Shown here: one piece after another, positions 12,276-25,947 of the stretch
How positions within the stretch are numbered: position 1 is the first letter of the stretch
Layout of the letters: every line of letters begins with the position of its first letter
Origin: Hyposmocoma kahamanoa
Lineage: Eukaryota > Arthropoda > Insecta > Lepidoptera > Cosmopterigidae
Assembly (NCBI RefSeq): GCF_003589595.1
Contig: NW_020653718.1
Span: 4,820,746 to 4,884,745, forward strand
Reading direction: 5' to 3'
DNA length: 64,000 nt
Program-made: the position numbers and the translations under genes
Notes under the pieces: model-generated
Told to the model about the DNA's origin: nothing
Seen by the model: only the letters and a program-made list of their open reading frames with translations
Database searches by the model: none

Positions 12276-15200
12276 TCAAAATTATGTACAAGGTTACATG
12301 TTTTATTCTTAAATAATTCGTTTTAAATTTTTATTTTAGGCTGTTTTCAAGATTTTGTATGATCGAATAAAGTACATTCTGTCGTGTAACACATTAGCGC
12401 GTTCTTGAGATAATATCCTTAGGTGTATAACTTCAGCCATTTGATCTAGCGAAACAGTTTTTTTTTCCGCTTGTCCTCTGGTGGCGCGCCTTAATAGAGA
12501 AAATAACGGTGTTAAGTCAGCACAATTCTCCAAAAGGTGTCCAGAAAGAGGATCTTTCCCCAGCGATATTGCGAAATTTTAGAGTACATTCATAATTACG
12601 AGAATTTCAGAGTTTCAATTCTATTTGGAATGGTTTCGTTGAATTGGTGCAACGCCTTACCTGATCTGATCTGATCAAATAATAGTCACTGCTGACGAGT
12701 TATTTCCAAATAAGGCAATTGAGCTGCCTTCCTAGACGTACTCTTGATTATATAATGTGAGGTCACCTTAAGATATATGTTAAGATGCATGAGAATAAAC
12801 CATCTGTCACCTGGATAATATTATTTTAGCAACCTAATTTTCTACTTCACACAACAAATTGGGTTGTTCAAAAAATTACCTTTGAAAGTGAGATATAATA
12901 AGAAGTTACTGATGCATCTGTTCTGCATTGTTCTAAAACATATAGTTTCAATTTAGAAATTTCGTAGTCTAATAAGAAGCTTAATTGTATGTACAGTTTT
13001 TGTAACAAGACACATTGACGGAAACACGCTGTGCCTGTACACGACCCATGCAGCCGCTGCCGCCGCGGCTATTATATAATTAGGCATTAGCATATTCATA
13101 CAGACAATAAAATCAACCAACGGAATTTTTAATTAAGCGTTTAAGACGTTGCGTTGAAACTTTAAAAACATTTAGACTAAGCAAACGGGAGTGGCAGCGG
13201 ACTGTTTTTTGGGAGCATTTCATTTGGGAGCATTCTTTTGGGTGTGAACAGCCTGTGATCGCTCGAATCCGTTCCACTAATGAAGTTCTACGCTCTACTA
13301 GTGCTTGATGCAGACATTCAAAACAGTTGCGATACAATTTTATACTTAGTAGAACACCTTACAGTAAATGAACAATACTTACCTTTTCTCTTCCCTGTAC
13401 TAGTACAGGTGCGTTTAAACATACTCTAGAACCTTTCACTGGGAACGGGTCCTGCACCAGTCTCTGCCAGCTCAGTGCCGTGGTCCAATTGATCATGACC
13501 ACTTTCCACTTTAATGAGTTTATTTTTCTTATAAGTTTTGCTTTTGTGACTAAAGTACAATACCAATATTGTTAAATGTCATTTATCTCTCATTATATTA
13601 TCTTGTCAAACTGCCATCTTAGCTTTCTACGATCCTCCACATCGTCCAACTTGTTCCAGTAACAGTGTAATGTACAAAAATAATTATAGCTAAACATATA
13701 TTTGTTAGTTTCTCGTGTGATTTATCACTTATTTATAATGAGTAATTATTTAAATAAGAGCGATGTAGAGACCGTTACGAGTTATAGTCTAAATTTACAA
13801 TGAGCTCGCAATTTCAATGACCCGCCTGTTAATGAGCTTTGGGCGCAAATACAAATTGCTACTTTGTATGTCTGCGTCTACACGCACCTGACCGTTTTCA
13901 ACGCAGCTATATCATACGACAGCGTTAACGGAATTAGTTCTGTCATATTCATCGTTAGCGGGCAGCGCGAACCGACGTGTTGTACTCCGTTAGAAGCGGA
14001 GTAAAAACGACATGTACACGTGTATGGTTAACATTTGTCGGTTGTTCGATAAGTGCTTTTAATTTTCTTAAGAAAGCATATTCCCGATATATTCCTTATT
14101 AACTGCACTGCACTGTTGTGTTGTCAACGTGTTCGTTGTTCAACTGAGTATACATCAATCATATTATGTTGGACAATGGTCCGATTAGTCGTCCAATGGC
14201 GCGACGCTGCCCTCACCACAATGTCGCATCATGGTCATTTCTACGACGCACGAGTGACTCTGGGTCCAATGGTTAACTCATTAAGCCTAAATTTGCATTG
14301 GCCCGGCCGCCACCACCCGTTATTGCAATTTGATGCCAACTGATTTCTGCGTTTACAATACGTTTGTCAGAGCGATGCAATTTTCCTATACATGTACTTA
14401 TTGTTGTATGTTTACACTGCAGCGTTGCTGTTCAATCGAGTACATTGTTTTTGTGTTCCCCGTGTTTGTTCAGCGAGTCACTCGCTTTGCACTAATTTAA
14501 TTGCAAATTCCCAAGCTCCGGACAGGGAAAGAGGGAGGAGGTTAGCGGGGGTGAGGAGGGGTGAAAGCCCTCGCAGCTGCCGACGGTCATGCATCTCAAA
14601 GTTTCTCAAGGCTTCTTTAGCCCGCCTCACACCCTCACCCGCCACCTCTACCGTACTACTAAGTGGAACAGTTACTTATTACTAATGGGCATTGGTAAAG
14701 TAAGTACTTATTGCAACGGCAAAGATCTAGCCAAATCTAGACATCAAACGAGTTACCTTTGGAAATGATACTAAATGACGTGCGGGATACATTCGCTGTA
14801 TTATAATTAGTTCGCGGTGAAAACATATAGGTACGTTGGTGCCCTATGCATCAAATATTATTATCAGGCACATTAACGTCATGCCCTGCAACCCCGCGCC
14901 CCTCTCGCTCTCCGCTGTCGGTGGGTCGTGAAAATGTAATCAGCTGCCCATTTTCCTATTCACCGCGAACTCTTCGCGCGTCACCGCATTTTCCATTCTC
15001 CGACTATGAGTCGGTAGAGTGGTAAATGCGAGGGCATCTCCCGGGTATGCGTTACTTTAGAAGCGATTAAGAGAGCGGCCTGAGCCTTCACAGAAGCACT
15101 TTGGTGTATTCGTCATGTGATTTAATATTCAGCGGCGACGGCGACGGCACAGCGGCGTGGGAACGGCCGGCGCGCGGCGCGCACGCAGCCCACTACCGGT

Positions 15201-18200
15201 AGCACTTGATACATGCTTATTATGTTAGCCTACATTCAAAATTACCAATTTGATTGTGCATTATTACATGTAATATCTGGCGTAGCAAAAAAATGAGGGT
15301 CCGTCGTTAACAAAAACTAGTAGACACGACGACCAAGGGTTTGTCGTTGGAGATTGACGCAGTGCAGACAATTTGACTGCACATGCTAATGATATTAGTA
15401 TCGCAACTTTAACGAACCACACTCCAGTAAGAACATCGCTGTTGTGACTTTCGATACAACAGGATGTGCATCATTTAGTCATTACTCTTTTATTACGCCT
15501 AATAATTTTGACATGGTATACAGTCGGGGGCGGTTGTTAGCGGCTTGTTTTTTATTTGTTTATTGATGGATGACATTTGGATACAATAGACGATCACGCG
15601 CGCTAACTCATCAGCTATGAATTAGTTCATCGAAGAGACACGCTAACGAGCCGCGAAAGGTCGCGGTGGACGCGAGCCGCAAAAGGTCGCGGTCGACGCG
15701 AGCCCTGGTGACCGCGCGATCGATACACGCGGTGCACTAATTACCGTCGATAATCCAGCCATTGTCTGCGCATACAATCATTTCCCACAGGTGCTGCAGT
15801 CAGAAGCGACAAGGTGACTCCTACGCTAAGAGCACAAGGCACACGTCGAGTGTACGGGCCGGCGGTCGTGTTTGCTCATTTTTTCCTCTAGTTGTGTCGT
15901 AACGCGCGCGCAGTAATTACGGCGCGCATCGCACGCGGCGGCCGTTAATTAAATGCAGTGACGCGGCGTTCGCGCTCATTACCGCCGCCGCCGCAGCCGC
16001 TCGCACTAATCTGAATAAACAAACATGGTCTCACATCATCATAACTAGCCTCACACTATGCCCAAACTACAGTACCTTCCTAATTTTGAATACAACACAC
16101 TCCGCCGCTATCAAAGGCGCAACTAATTAAGCCTTCACTACGGACTCCGGCGGGCGCGACCGTATCGCTCATATCAAAACCACACGCTGTTCTTTGAGTC
16201 CGTGCATCTCATTTGGATCATACTCGCGCCTCTGCGCAGTGCGCGCGTACGCGGTTTGTGCGCACGAACCACGTCGACGAGCCTGCGAATGCTGTCGAGT
16301 CATATATAATTATTATCTTTGACATTTTTACTCACAGAGAACCCATACCTAAGGGTGTGTTCGTGTTATAATCTAATAAGAATTAATTCGTATTCTGTTT
16401 CGCTGATTAGTTAGCTACACTTGTGTTTGTGTCGTGCTGCAGCTCTAGGGTGCGGGATGCGAGGCGATGCTTGCGCCCACTATCGCATCGGCTATTGTCT
16501 TCCGTTAAAGACAATCGGGGCCACAATGCGCCGTCGCCGCCGCCGTCGGCGGTGACTTATCAAATTGGATCGTCTGCTTAATCCAATAAACGGCGTATGG
16601 CCATCGGTCTAACAAGAGTCGCGTTGTGGACGGGCCTATTACAGGCGCACCGCTCCACAGATAATTGAGATAAAAATATTGTACATAAACGCAGACTCAC
16701 TGCGGTAATAAGCAAGAGACGGGCGCAAGCAGGCTCGCGGACTGGGCTGCGGCGGACTGGCGCTGCCTTGTGGGACACGAGACACTTGTATCGTTTTGTT
16801 TGTTGGAATTGCCATCTCGATGACTGTTTGTTTCCGTTTGGTGACGAAGAACTTCGCTTGACACGCAGGGCGCAGTTCCTTGAAGACGAGAACGTAAACA
16901 ATGATACCGGTTCGCTCCTCTAAGGGCACATACGGGACACGGGCGAGAGACGGGAGGTGGGAGTGGGTGACGGGAGGGCAGTGACCTGCCGCGATTTATA
17001 CACGAAAAAACATATCGAACATTGCGTACGTTAGAGTAATATCTGAACCTTGACAGTGTTAACCTCTCTGCGAGTACTTGTCGCGAGCAAATATAAAGCT
17101 ATACAAGGGTTCGCTTTTTGCACACATTTTTCTCATGTTGCGAGTTAGTGGCGTGGAGGAGTACGCAACCTCTGAGACAGATCAGTATCAGCTGAAGCAC
17201 GCCCCCCGCGCCCCCCCGCGCCCCCCGCGCTCCCGGAGAAGCCGCAGCTCGCAGTGTTGCGCAGCGATGGTATCTCGCGCTGCACGCAAAATAATTATCT
17301 CTATGTCTGAGTTCACGCTTCGCCGCCCCCTGCCCCTCGACCCTTCCACGCGCTTGTGTCAACGTTGTGACACGAACTTCCGTACTGTGTCGCTGAGATG
17401 CCTTTAAGGAGTGCAATGATGAGTGCCTACAGGCGAGGTAGCTCGAGACAGGGAACAAATCGGCATCAGTCCACCATTCGGCAAGGGGCATCGAGCAGTG
17501 GACTGTGCCGCCGAGGCTATTGCTCCGGCAGTAATTGATTGACGCGGCATCCGCGGCGGCGCAGGCACAAAGCGGATAATATCTTCATAAATCGATATTT
17601 CTCCCGCTAATAAAGCGATATTAATTATCTAGTATTCAAATCTCGGATGTTGGGCATTCGTGTGCCGCTCGTGACCGACCGCATCCCCCGTGCCCCGCAC
17701 TCGTCGATTAATATTATCGGTCTTCGGCCGCGGCCCGATTATTCCAGCTCGTGCGATTAACGACCATGATTCGATTATCGACTGAGCGACTCATTGTCAG
17801 CGCATATCCGCGCCGGCGCCCGCGCCCCGCGCCGTCCCCTGCTCGGCCAGTGCTTCACCACCGCCAACAACGACGAGGGGTTCAGCTAGGCGTTTGTCGT
17901 AATACCAAGCGTTCAGACTGACCACTACACTTCGGCCGCGGAGGCGATTCCCCGTTAGCCACAACGCGCCGTGGCCGCCGCCGCCACTGCAATGCCGCGC
18001 ATATGTTCTGGTGTCGGTTACTTGCAATGCGATTATAATTTATTCACATATGCCTTATGTAGCATTACGCTTAATGTAGAAAACGGATTATCCTCATTAA
18101 GCGTGGAGAAAGCGCAGTAGAATCTCCATTGCACATACATTTTGATGTAGATCAGTGCACCTCGCGGCGCGGTGTGTCGCGGTTCGCGATAACATCGCGG

Positions 18201-18414
18201 CGACACCGCACCGCCTTGCGCGCTCGCATCACGCATGACACTAAATGGCTTATTATTTCATTCTTTGTTGACAGGTTTAACATACCGTCACTACACTCGT
18301 ATTTAAAATATTTTAAAGGTTCTATTCAAAAGCTAATTGTGTAATTATTTATTACACAATAATTTAAAATATGCAGGTAAAGTATACGTATAAGTACACG
18401 TAAAGTATACGTGG
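12276..18414. other. long intronic stretch, no recognised gene
   Basis: Mostly single-copy-looking sequence. GC-rich islands occur at about 14,880-15,200, 15,640-16,010, 16,140-16,280, 17,190-17,410 and 17,810-18,020. A three-unit 26-bp tandem repeat begins at 15,648. I found no transposon coding remnants or splice-flanked exons I could defend. Confidence 0.4.
15648..15709. repeat. 26-bp tandem repeat in a GC-rich island
   Basis: Two near-identical 26-bp units (gagccgcgaaaggtcgcggt... and gagccgcaaaaggtcgcggt...) stand at 15,648 and 15,674. A degenerate third begins at 15,700. Confidence 0.7.
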
Positions 18415-19622
18415 GGCGCACTATAAGTTTCCGGAATGAATAAGAAAAAAATACGATAAATGGTCAGAAATGAATTTATTGTTTCTCAAAATATTCTCCG
18501 TTAGCGTTAATGCACTTTTTCATACGATTAAACCAATTTTGAAAACATTTATGCCACTCCTTCGTGACAATATCTGAAACATACTTTTCGCGCTCTTCGA
18601 CTGCCTCTTCAGGTGATGAAAATCGTTGACCGTGTACCTGGTTCTTAATTTTTGGAAATAAATAAAAGTCACAAGGTGCCAGGTCGGGACTGTACGCGGG
18701 ATGGCTTATAAGGTCAACGTTGTTCACCTTCAAAAATTCATTTGTCTGTCTGGTCGTCTGAGAACTGGCACTATCGTGGTGCAAGATGATACGGCGTTTA
18801 CGGCTATTTTTACGCGGTTTGTCAATAACTTCCGGCAAACAAATGGTCGTGTACCAATCACTATTCACGGTACAACGATTCTCCAAAGCAACAGTAGCCA
18901 CGTGTCCAGTTTTATTAAAAAAAGAAGCAATCATCCGCTTAGGGGCACTTTGCACGCGCGCCACTGTGGTTGGTTTCGGCTCAACTCGAAAGACCCATGC
19001 GCTCGATTGTTGCTTTGTTTCGAGATCATAACTAGAAAATTCATATTTCGTCACCTGTTACTATGTCCCACACAAATTTGACGCCTCTTCGTTGAATCTG
19101 GTAAGCAAGGCATTGCACCAAGTGTCGCGATCCGTTTTTGGAGCCTCAGTCAAATTGTGTGGGATCCACCGAGAGCACAGCTTTTTCACACCCAAATGTT
19201 TGTGTAGTATTGATTGTATTTGACTCATGCCTATGCCTAAAGATGCCCGAATCTCATGATATATCACCTGCCTGTCTGTGTTGATCATACGGCGCACAGC
19301 ATCGATGCTTTTGTTGTTCACAGCAGTGGATGGGCGACCATCACGAAATACGTCACTGAGATTCACACGACCGCATTTGAATTCTGCAAACTAGCTATAA
19401 ATAGTCGTCTTGCATGGTGCTTCATCGCCAAAAGCGAGTTTTTATGAGTTAAGTCCACGGTGATGTAGACAACCAATTTCTAAAATGACGCCAAAATTTA
19501 AAAACATGTGACAGTTAGATGAAACAAACTTCTAAAGCCAAAGAATTCCATTTTCAAATGTTGTAATTACTTTTTAAATATTGTTTATGTAAGTGGCCAA
19601 TTCCGAAATCTTATACCGCGCC
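18415..19622 (-). mobile_element. mariner (Tc1/mariner superfamily) element, inactivated
   Basis: A 1.2-kb element of normal mariner length. Imperfect inverted terminal repeats of about 23 bp stand at 18,415-18,437 (ggcgcactataagtttccgg...) and 19,600-19,622 (complement ggcgcggtataagatttcgg...). The right end is followed by TA, the usual mariner target dinucleotide; the left flank does not keep a clean TA. The transposase is on the minus strand. Confidence 0.85.
18476..19480 (-). pseudogene. mariner transposase, frameshifted
   Basis: The N-terminal part holds FGDEAP...TTIYS, then an in-frame TAG where Trp is expected, then FAEFKCGRVNLSD and IDAVRRMI. The segment CSRWIPHNL is typical of the family. 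A frameshift just after the first catalytic motif (TGDE, near 19,050) moves the rest to another frame, 18,476-19,054. That part has ILHHDSASSQT and SPDLAPCDFYLFP; the two Asp residues are separated by 34 residues, giving the DD34D signature. It ends HGEYF-like (NGEYFEKQ). At least one nonsense codon and one frameshift inactivate it. Confidence 0.9.
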
Positions 19623-19959
19623 TATATGCATATAAAATATAAATTTATGAATGAAATTGGGTCCCCGCGGGAAAATGCTCAAGTTGCTGGCAGCGTTCAC
19701 CCTTTGATGGCCATGGTAATGCGATGGGCAAGGTAGCTGCCCACCCTTGGGTTTCTAGACAAGGTTCTATTTCTAGATAAGTATCTGTATTGTGCATATT
19801 TATTTATAAAATGATTATCCACTCAACGACCAGAGCATGTGCTCGATTTCTTTTGCTCTACGCGTAGGTACCTATTTTTGAGGTCAGCGTTCTGTTATGT
19901 TTAAAGGACGTGCCTACTTAGTTAAGTGACATGGTTTTCGCTATCACACGCATCTACAT
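19623..19959. other. intronic stretch, nothing recognised
   Basis: Short unique-looking interval between the mariner and the next LINE tail. Confidence 0.4.
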
Positions 19960-20760
19960 ATATTATTTATTTATTTATTTGCATTTCACATATTGTCTTA
20001 AGTGTTATAGTACACAAAGTTACAAAAATTGTAGGATCTACATGTAAGACTCTGCAAGGTCGTAGCAAAATACACTTATGATATAATATACATTTTAACC
20101 ATGGTAATATAAATTAGAGTTTTATTGTATTACATTCATAGTTTCTTCCACTATACAATTGTGTACAACTATTTTTAAGTCTTAATATTCGTTATGTTAC
20201 AGTAATAACAATTTTATCGAACAGTGTTGTCGTCAATGAATATTAATATAATAATAATTCAGATAATAATATATGACAGCTAACGTCAACTTATCTTAAT
20301 TTTATATCTATCTATATCTATTTATCAAAATTAAATTTATTTATTTGCATTTTAAACTCTAAATTGTAAATTCGTGCACAGAAATATACTAACGCGTACA
20401 TTATATTCCCTTCAAAGATTGTGATGACATTTAAAATATTGGAAGATTTAGGTACATTATTTATTTATATCATCGAAGAATTCGTCAATACTGCAATAAC
20501 TATTTGCGGTAAAGAATTGTTTCAAATGATGTACAAATGTATTGCGATTTGGTATAACTTTAAGATGATTAGGTGTTTCGTTACATATTTTGCTAACCAT
20601 AGAATGTGAAGTGGCTGTGCACATCTTCAGTTTAGAGAAAGGTGCTTTAATTCTATTTTGGGTTCTATTACTTCGTTTTGCTGTTTTTATCGGGTAATTG
20701 AAACGTTTTCTAACAAACTTACACGATTCCATTACACATTTTGAGGTCAGAGTAAGAATG
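19960..20760 (-). mobile_element. LINE 3' fragment (CR1/Jockey-like C-terminal tail)
   Basis: The minus-strand frame 20,457-20,732 carries the C-terminal tail pattern seen in other LINE fragments here (FVRKRFNY..., KICNETPNHLK, HHLKQFFTANSYCSIDEFFDD). A 3' UTR continues leftward to an ATTT-repeat tail at 19,963-19,983. No RT catalytic region remains. Confidence 0.55.
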
Positions 20761-21929
20761 CCGTTACCTGAGAATATAGGCTTGCGTGAGTATTATTTTG
20801 GTATTTTTTTTATTATTGCACAATAGCATTTAATTTTATTTTTAATTTCAAGTGAATTCTATAAAAAATGCGTTTTTTTTTCTATAAATGCCTTCTATAA
20901 ATTCATTACAAAACGGTATCTTTTATAGCTGTTTTAGTAACTTTACAATAGCAGGCCCATGCAAAAAGGACGATAAATATGGTGACAGTCCTGGTGACAG
21001 CTCAAGTTCGATACCTGACAGAGCTCCTCAGTATTTTTTAAATCCATGTTTATCCGTTAATTGTTTAAAACCAGGACCTCGGAAAACATAACATTCTTGG
21101 AAAACAGATGAAGTTGGTGATTTCATAGCGGACTATTTGTAGTCTAAAGCCTAGTGGGATGTACTTATGTGGAGGCCGATTCAGTGCACCACAAAGAGTT
21201 TTAGCAGATTATTTTAATGTATGAGTGTGCGCGTGCATGTGCGTATATTAAAAGCTAGGAAAGTGTTATTATTAACACTGCGCAGTGCCATGCGTTCAAA
21301 TTAAAAAAAACGGATAGGTACTTAGTTTGAAATCATAGACACATTCAAGCAATATGTAGAGTTAACAGGGCGCAAGAAAAGTCTAAACGAGCATTATAAA
21401 CTTCAATCTGTTGTTACCTAAGAACCTAACAACTGAATATTTTAATGCGTTATATCATCTAACGTTTATAAAATGTTCGTCCTTTTTTTGCTGTCTGTTA
21501 AGCAGGTACACTGCAGCTGAGTTCATTGAGTAAAATTCACACCGGACATCGTTTAAACATTTGAGCGCATTCTCTTTTGTCTCTTAATTCCATTTATGAG
21601 TTTGAGAACGTGTTTATTGTGGATTATGGATTTTGATGGAACGATAAGCGATGACGGAACCTGCGCGTAATGCGATACTTTAATAACGGCGCATTATGCG
21701 CGTAGCGGCTGCTCTACCACTGGTTGTAGCACAAGTTCATTAATATAGTAGGCACATTATTGCAGAGGCCGCGAAGTACATACAGGACGAGTATGAGTTA
21801 CATACTCGCTTTGCTCGGCCTAGTACGAGTCAGGCAATCCCCGTTGGCGGCGGGGTATATAGTGTTTTTCTCAAACAATGCGAGGAAATAAAGAAGAATG
21901 TATAATAGAAGAAGTAAAAAAAATAACTT
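20761..21929. other. intronic stretch, nothing recognised
   Basis: AT-rich, with small open frames that show no conserved features. Confidence 0.35.
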
Positions 21930-22360
21930 TATAAATATATGGCGTGGTGCACATAAGACCACCCTGTAAAACCTACAAAGAGCGCAGAGAGCTGTTCTTA
22001 AAGTCGGCAACATCCGTCCTTTCGATTAGTCTACCCGCAAACTCCAAACGAGTGCGATGTCCTCTCTGGCAACTGTTTATCCTATAAATAATTTTGAAAA
22101 AGCACTAAATTACTCAATTTGATTCCATGTCTTTAGGCAACCACAAACGACTCGGTATCTTTTTATTTCTTCTCTATCCCATAGATTCTTCTGCTTCCTT
22201 GCTGTCCTGCACGTTGCTTGACTTTATATTAAATTCTACTTCGCATTATTTCGCCATGAATAAGATAGAACGTCGAAACCCACCATACTCTGACCATCAT
22301 ATTCTGCCTTAAGAATAAGACAATATTATGATGACACAGAAGGCTTGCTAGAAGTTGTTT
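21930..22360 (+). pseudogene. LINE reverse transcriptase C-terminal remnant (family with LQRAQRAVLKV)
   Basis: The plus-strand frame includes LQRAQRAVLKVGNIRPF near 21,970. Scattered homology continues to the end (…YDDTEGLLEVVS near 22,330). The same segments occur in the minus-strand fragment at 47,654-48,275 (LERAQRAVLKV…, YDDTENLLIIP), so both belong to one LINE family. There are several stops and frameshifts. Confidence 0.6.
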
Positions 22361-22574
22361 CATAATTATATTTATACTTATAACTGATAAGTAATTGTTT
22401 TATTATTAAAGAAATATTATAAATCTGTTTTTAAGCCTTTATATAAAGAAAGTATTACACAAACAAGACGCCTAAATACAGGTAATCATGTACTGAGTTT
22501 GGCATCGCAACTAAACTATTATATTCTAAGATTTCATTGTAAGGCTTTATGAATATTGTATATTAATTAAGGTT
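22361..22574. other. short AT-rich interval
   Basis: No feature recognised between two LINE remnants. Confidence 0.3.
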
Positions 22575-23926
22575 CCTCTTTTATTGTTTATTTTTATTTT
22601 AGCACAGTTTCCTTTTTTGTTTTATTTTTTTTATAAAAATAAGTGCGCACTTGACCTCCATCTCGTCTGAAGATCGACGATTTGGCATGCACGCCTAAAT
22701 AATACCTATTCATTCTCGCCTTGAAAAGGTTCACGTTATAGCGTTCAGGGAACACAAGCAAAGTCCGCAAGCAGGAATTCCACTCCTTAGCCGTTCGCCA
22801 TACAAATGTGGAAGCGAAACGCTTCGTGCAAGTCCTGGGAATATTCGCAATATAATGGTGGAATCTCAGGTCATGTCTAGTTCCCCGATGATGAAAATGG
22901 GAAGGCGGAATCAAATTATGCAATTGCATCGCACACTCTCCGTGACATATCCTGTAGAATACCGATAAGCAGACAATTTTACGGCGATGTGCAAGGCTCT
23001 GCAGCTTCGTTTCTACTAATTCCGAGTCATCTATAAGCCCCTTGACACGCTTATCGATTGTATCTAAGGTGGCCAGTTGGTATTTAGCAGAACCATCCCA
23101 TAAGTGGCAGCAGTACTCTACTGTCCCCGCGTGAAGTAACGCCTCACAGTGGAAAGGATACTAAGCTTCCTGGCTGCATTTTCGCCCATGGATTCATGTA
23201 TCTGCCGAAGTTCAGATTGGACGACAGGTCCATTCCAAGTAGCTGAAGATGGTCGGCTATCCGTTTGGATATGTCACGAAAAGTAGATGTCAGGTGAAAG
23301 GGAGTCCGTTTCGTGGAGAATATACATGCCTGCGTTTTGGTGGCATTAACAAATTTAATTCCGACTAATCTCCGATTGGAGACTGCCTTACCTAAGTGTC
23401 AAATTCAAACGACTAACCATGGACTCTCGACAAGACTGGATTTCTTCTCCATTCACCCTTGCATTAATCAAGTACTTGTCCGCAACTGTGCTGTCATCAG
23501 TTGTTGTTGGTTGCGTAGAGTACGGAACCTTGAAGAACTCCGGCTCTGGATGTTCGGAAGAGTAGCCTTCTAAGACCACTCGAATCGAACGTTCGCTCAA
23601 GAAATCCGAAATCCAATTGCAAAGGTCAGTGGGAATCCCACAAGAGGGAAGCTTGCTTAAAAGGCTTGCGTGGCAGACCCTATCAAAGGCTTTAAAAGTA
23701 TCTGAAGACACTGCAATGGCTCCACCATGCCCTCTGAAGCCTCGCTCCATAAGTGAGAAGCGTACACAAGAAGATTCCCTGTAGATCGCCCTCTTCGGAA
23801 TCGGTACTGGCGATCACTGAGGAGATCGTTGACTTCGAGGTACGACGGGAAACGATTGTTAAGTACACGTTCCATAGTCTCGCAGAGCATAGAAGTGGCG
23901 GAGACAGGTCTTGCATTAGATTAAGT
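22575..23926 (-). pseudogene. Jockey-like LINE remnant with internal deletion
   Basis: Read on the minus strand, RT sequence begins near 23,926. It shows RFRRGRSTGNLL, then KAFDRVCHASLLSKLPSCGIP and FLSERSIRVVLEGYSS, across a frameshift around 23,690. It then jumps directly to a DDSTVADKYLI segment, which lacks the GxPQGSxLSP block that should lie between. The tail 22,594-22,929 (LIPPSHFHHRGTRHDLRFH, YNVNLFKARMNRYYLG) is the family's C-terminus. The sequence ends leftward in a T-rich tract, complement of a poly(A)-like tail. It is non-functional, and of the same family as 43,920-45,680. Confidence 0.85.
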
Positions 23927-25947
23927 TATGATGAACACATTTCGCTTATCTTTATTTTTATTTGTTTTATTTTATTTCATTTCATTAATTTGGCACAGCT
24001 ACAGAACACAAACTGTAACAGGCACATACATAAAAAGTGTAAGTAAGTTTGCATTCCTTATTCCATCTATGCACAACATTTGAATAAGCGATATACATTA
24101 AAAAAGGGCTTCACTTCCTACTTTAAAATGAGACATAAAGGGAAAACAAAGTTACTTCAATTTTTAAAATTAATAAACTAGGTACACAGAAACACAATAC
24201 AATATTAGTGCACGCACAGCTATTCATATATGTTTTATGACTCTGAGAGAACATATAGCTGTAAAGATGTAGCTTTACAAATATCTTTGCACGTTCTACA
24301 CATCCGAAAGATGGGGCTATTATACGTGACATTATTGGTATAGCAAGGTAACCTGTAGGATCCTAAAGGACATCTTTATGCACAAGGGCCTACCTATAGG
24401 TACCTATGTTCGTTCTCGATTGCGATTTTGGTCGTCGCGACCGAATTATGGGAGCATTCAATTGCCTCAGAACGAGTGAGTCGGTGGAGTGTTGGCAGAG
24501 CAACAGATTTAACTATAAAAGCGGCGGTTTGAAGTGGTCCGCATTGAGCGGCCCTCGGAGCGGCAGAGGCGCGCAAACCTCGTTAGCTGAATATGCACTC
24601 CAATCCTGGACGGAATCGAATTTGCGCCGCGCCCTCTCCGCGCCCCGCCCGCGCCCCGAGTGCCCTTTAAAGGGTCTCGCGACGAGATGTTGATGGATTA
24701 TTTGTGAAGTGGCCGGGTCGCCTTTGAAATCTTTCACGCGTTAAAATGGAGGTAATCTCGGCGCTGCCCTCGCCACCCTGCAGTCGCTACCGCCGCCCCC
24801 GCGCTGCCTGCCGGTCAGTGTTTGCCTAATCATTTTATTGCCTTTCCCGCCCCGCATGCTGCTGCCTGCCCCGCGGGCCCGTTTACAATCACACGAAGCT
24901 CCGTATTGCGTGTGTCGGCCCGCGGCGGTGAAGCCGTGGCGCGATGGAACCGGCAACCCTTGCCGCGCCCTGTCCCCGACAAGCCACATCGCGCGCCGAA
25001 CGAGGGAGCTGCCGTTGAGAAAACTCGGTCGCAAGCTGCGTCGCAATTTTTAAATTTTTTTCCCTAAAAAAGTGTGTCAAGGGGGTGCGGGGAGCGGGCC
25101 GGAGCGTCGCCCGCGGAGCCGCCGCTTCGAAATCTCTTTTTTAGTACAAAAACGAAGGAGCGGAACAATGCCTGACCCATTTCCCGGCCGTGGGAAGGAA
25201 TAACGACTGCGTCTCCGCGACATTGCTGGATTTTTGCAATAAAAAATGCATTACCCCACATTCTAAAAAATGGTTTGCAAAAAAAGCGCCGCGAATGCAT
25301 TGTTCGATAGGATATTGAAATTTCAAACTCGGAAGGGTGAGATTTATGTCGAAAATAACGGTTTTTACAAAAAAGTGGAATCAGCTGCGCATCAAAGTAA
25401 ACACAAATGTTCGTTAGCGAGGAAGCCCTGGCACAGTGACCGACTTCGGTCTTCTGACTTCTGTCTTGGAACATTTCAATTTGCCACCAAAATTGCCATT
25501 TGCTCAAACTGTAATTTCATAGTGCCAAGTAGATACAGTGCGAATGCACTGAATTTACACGCCGGATCACTTGTGTGCTGCTGGTGCGAGGCTAATATTC
25601 TGCACACCCGATGGCGAAGCGCACTTAAAACAAACTTAAGAAGTTTCGACAAAATATGGTGTCGTGGAAGCGTGTGTCTTTACTTTGTTACTGTATGGAA
25701 AACCAGCAGCACGCATTCATGTAGGTACTTAAAATAAGTAGTAGGATAAAATAGTTCTCACACTCACCTAGACTGCAAACTGCAGCCAATCTTTATGTGC
25801 GCAAATGTATTGTTGTCATAGACTTTTTTTTTTGATTGTCATAGATAGCCTATATCCAAATAACAAATGACGTTGACGAGTAGGTAATCTTCGGTTTGTT
25901 AACTCTGGGTGGTAACACACAAAGCTATATACGTATGCTTCGGTCAT
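23927..25947. other. intronic stretch with a GC-rich island at 24.5-25.2 kb
   Basis: 24,480-25,160 is GC-rich and carries overlapping open frames on both strands that look like composition artefacts. Elsewhere it is AT-rich. No gene or repeat was recognised. Confidence 0.4.

Noticed and set aside
24764..24775. ATGGAG followed by GTAATC as another alternative first exon
   Set aside because: Weak donor and phase 0, which cannot join the 48-nt exon in frame.
24394..25507. Dense overlapping ORFs of up to 147 codons in a GC-rich island
   Set aside because: Frames on both strands are mutually overlapping and compositionally biased. None resembles a protein family.
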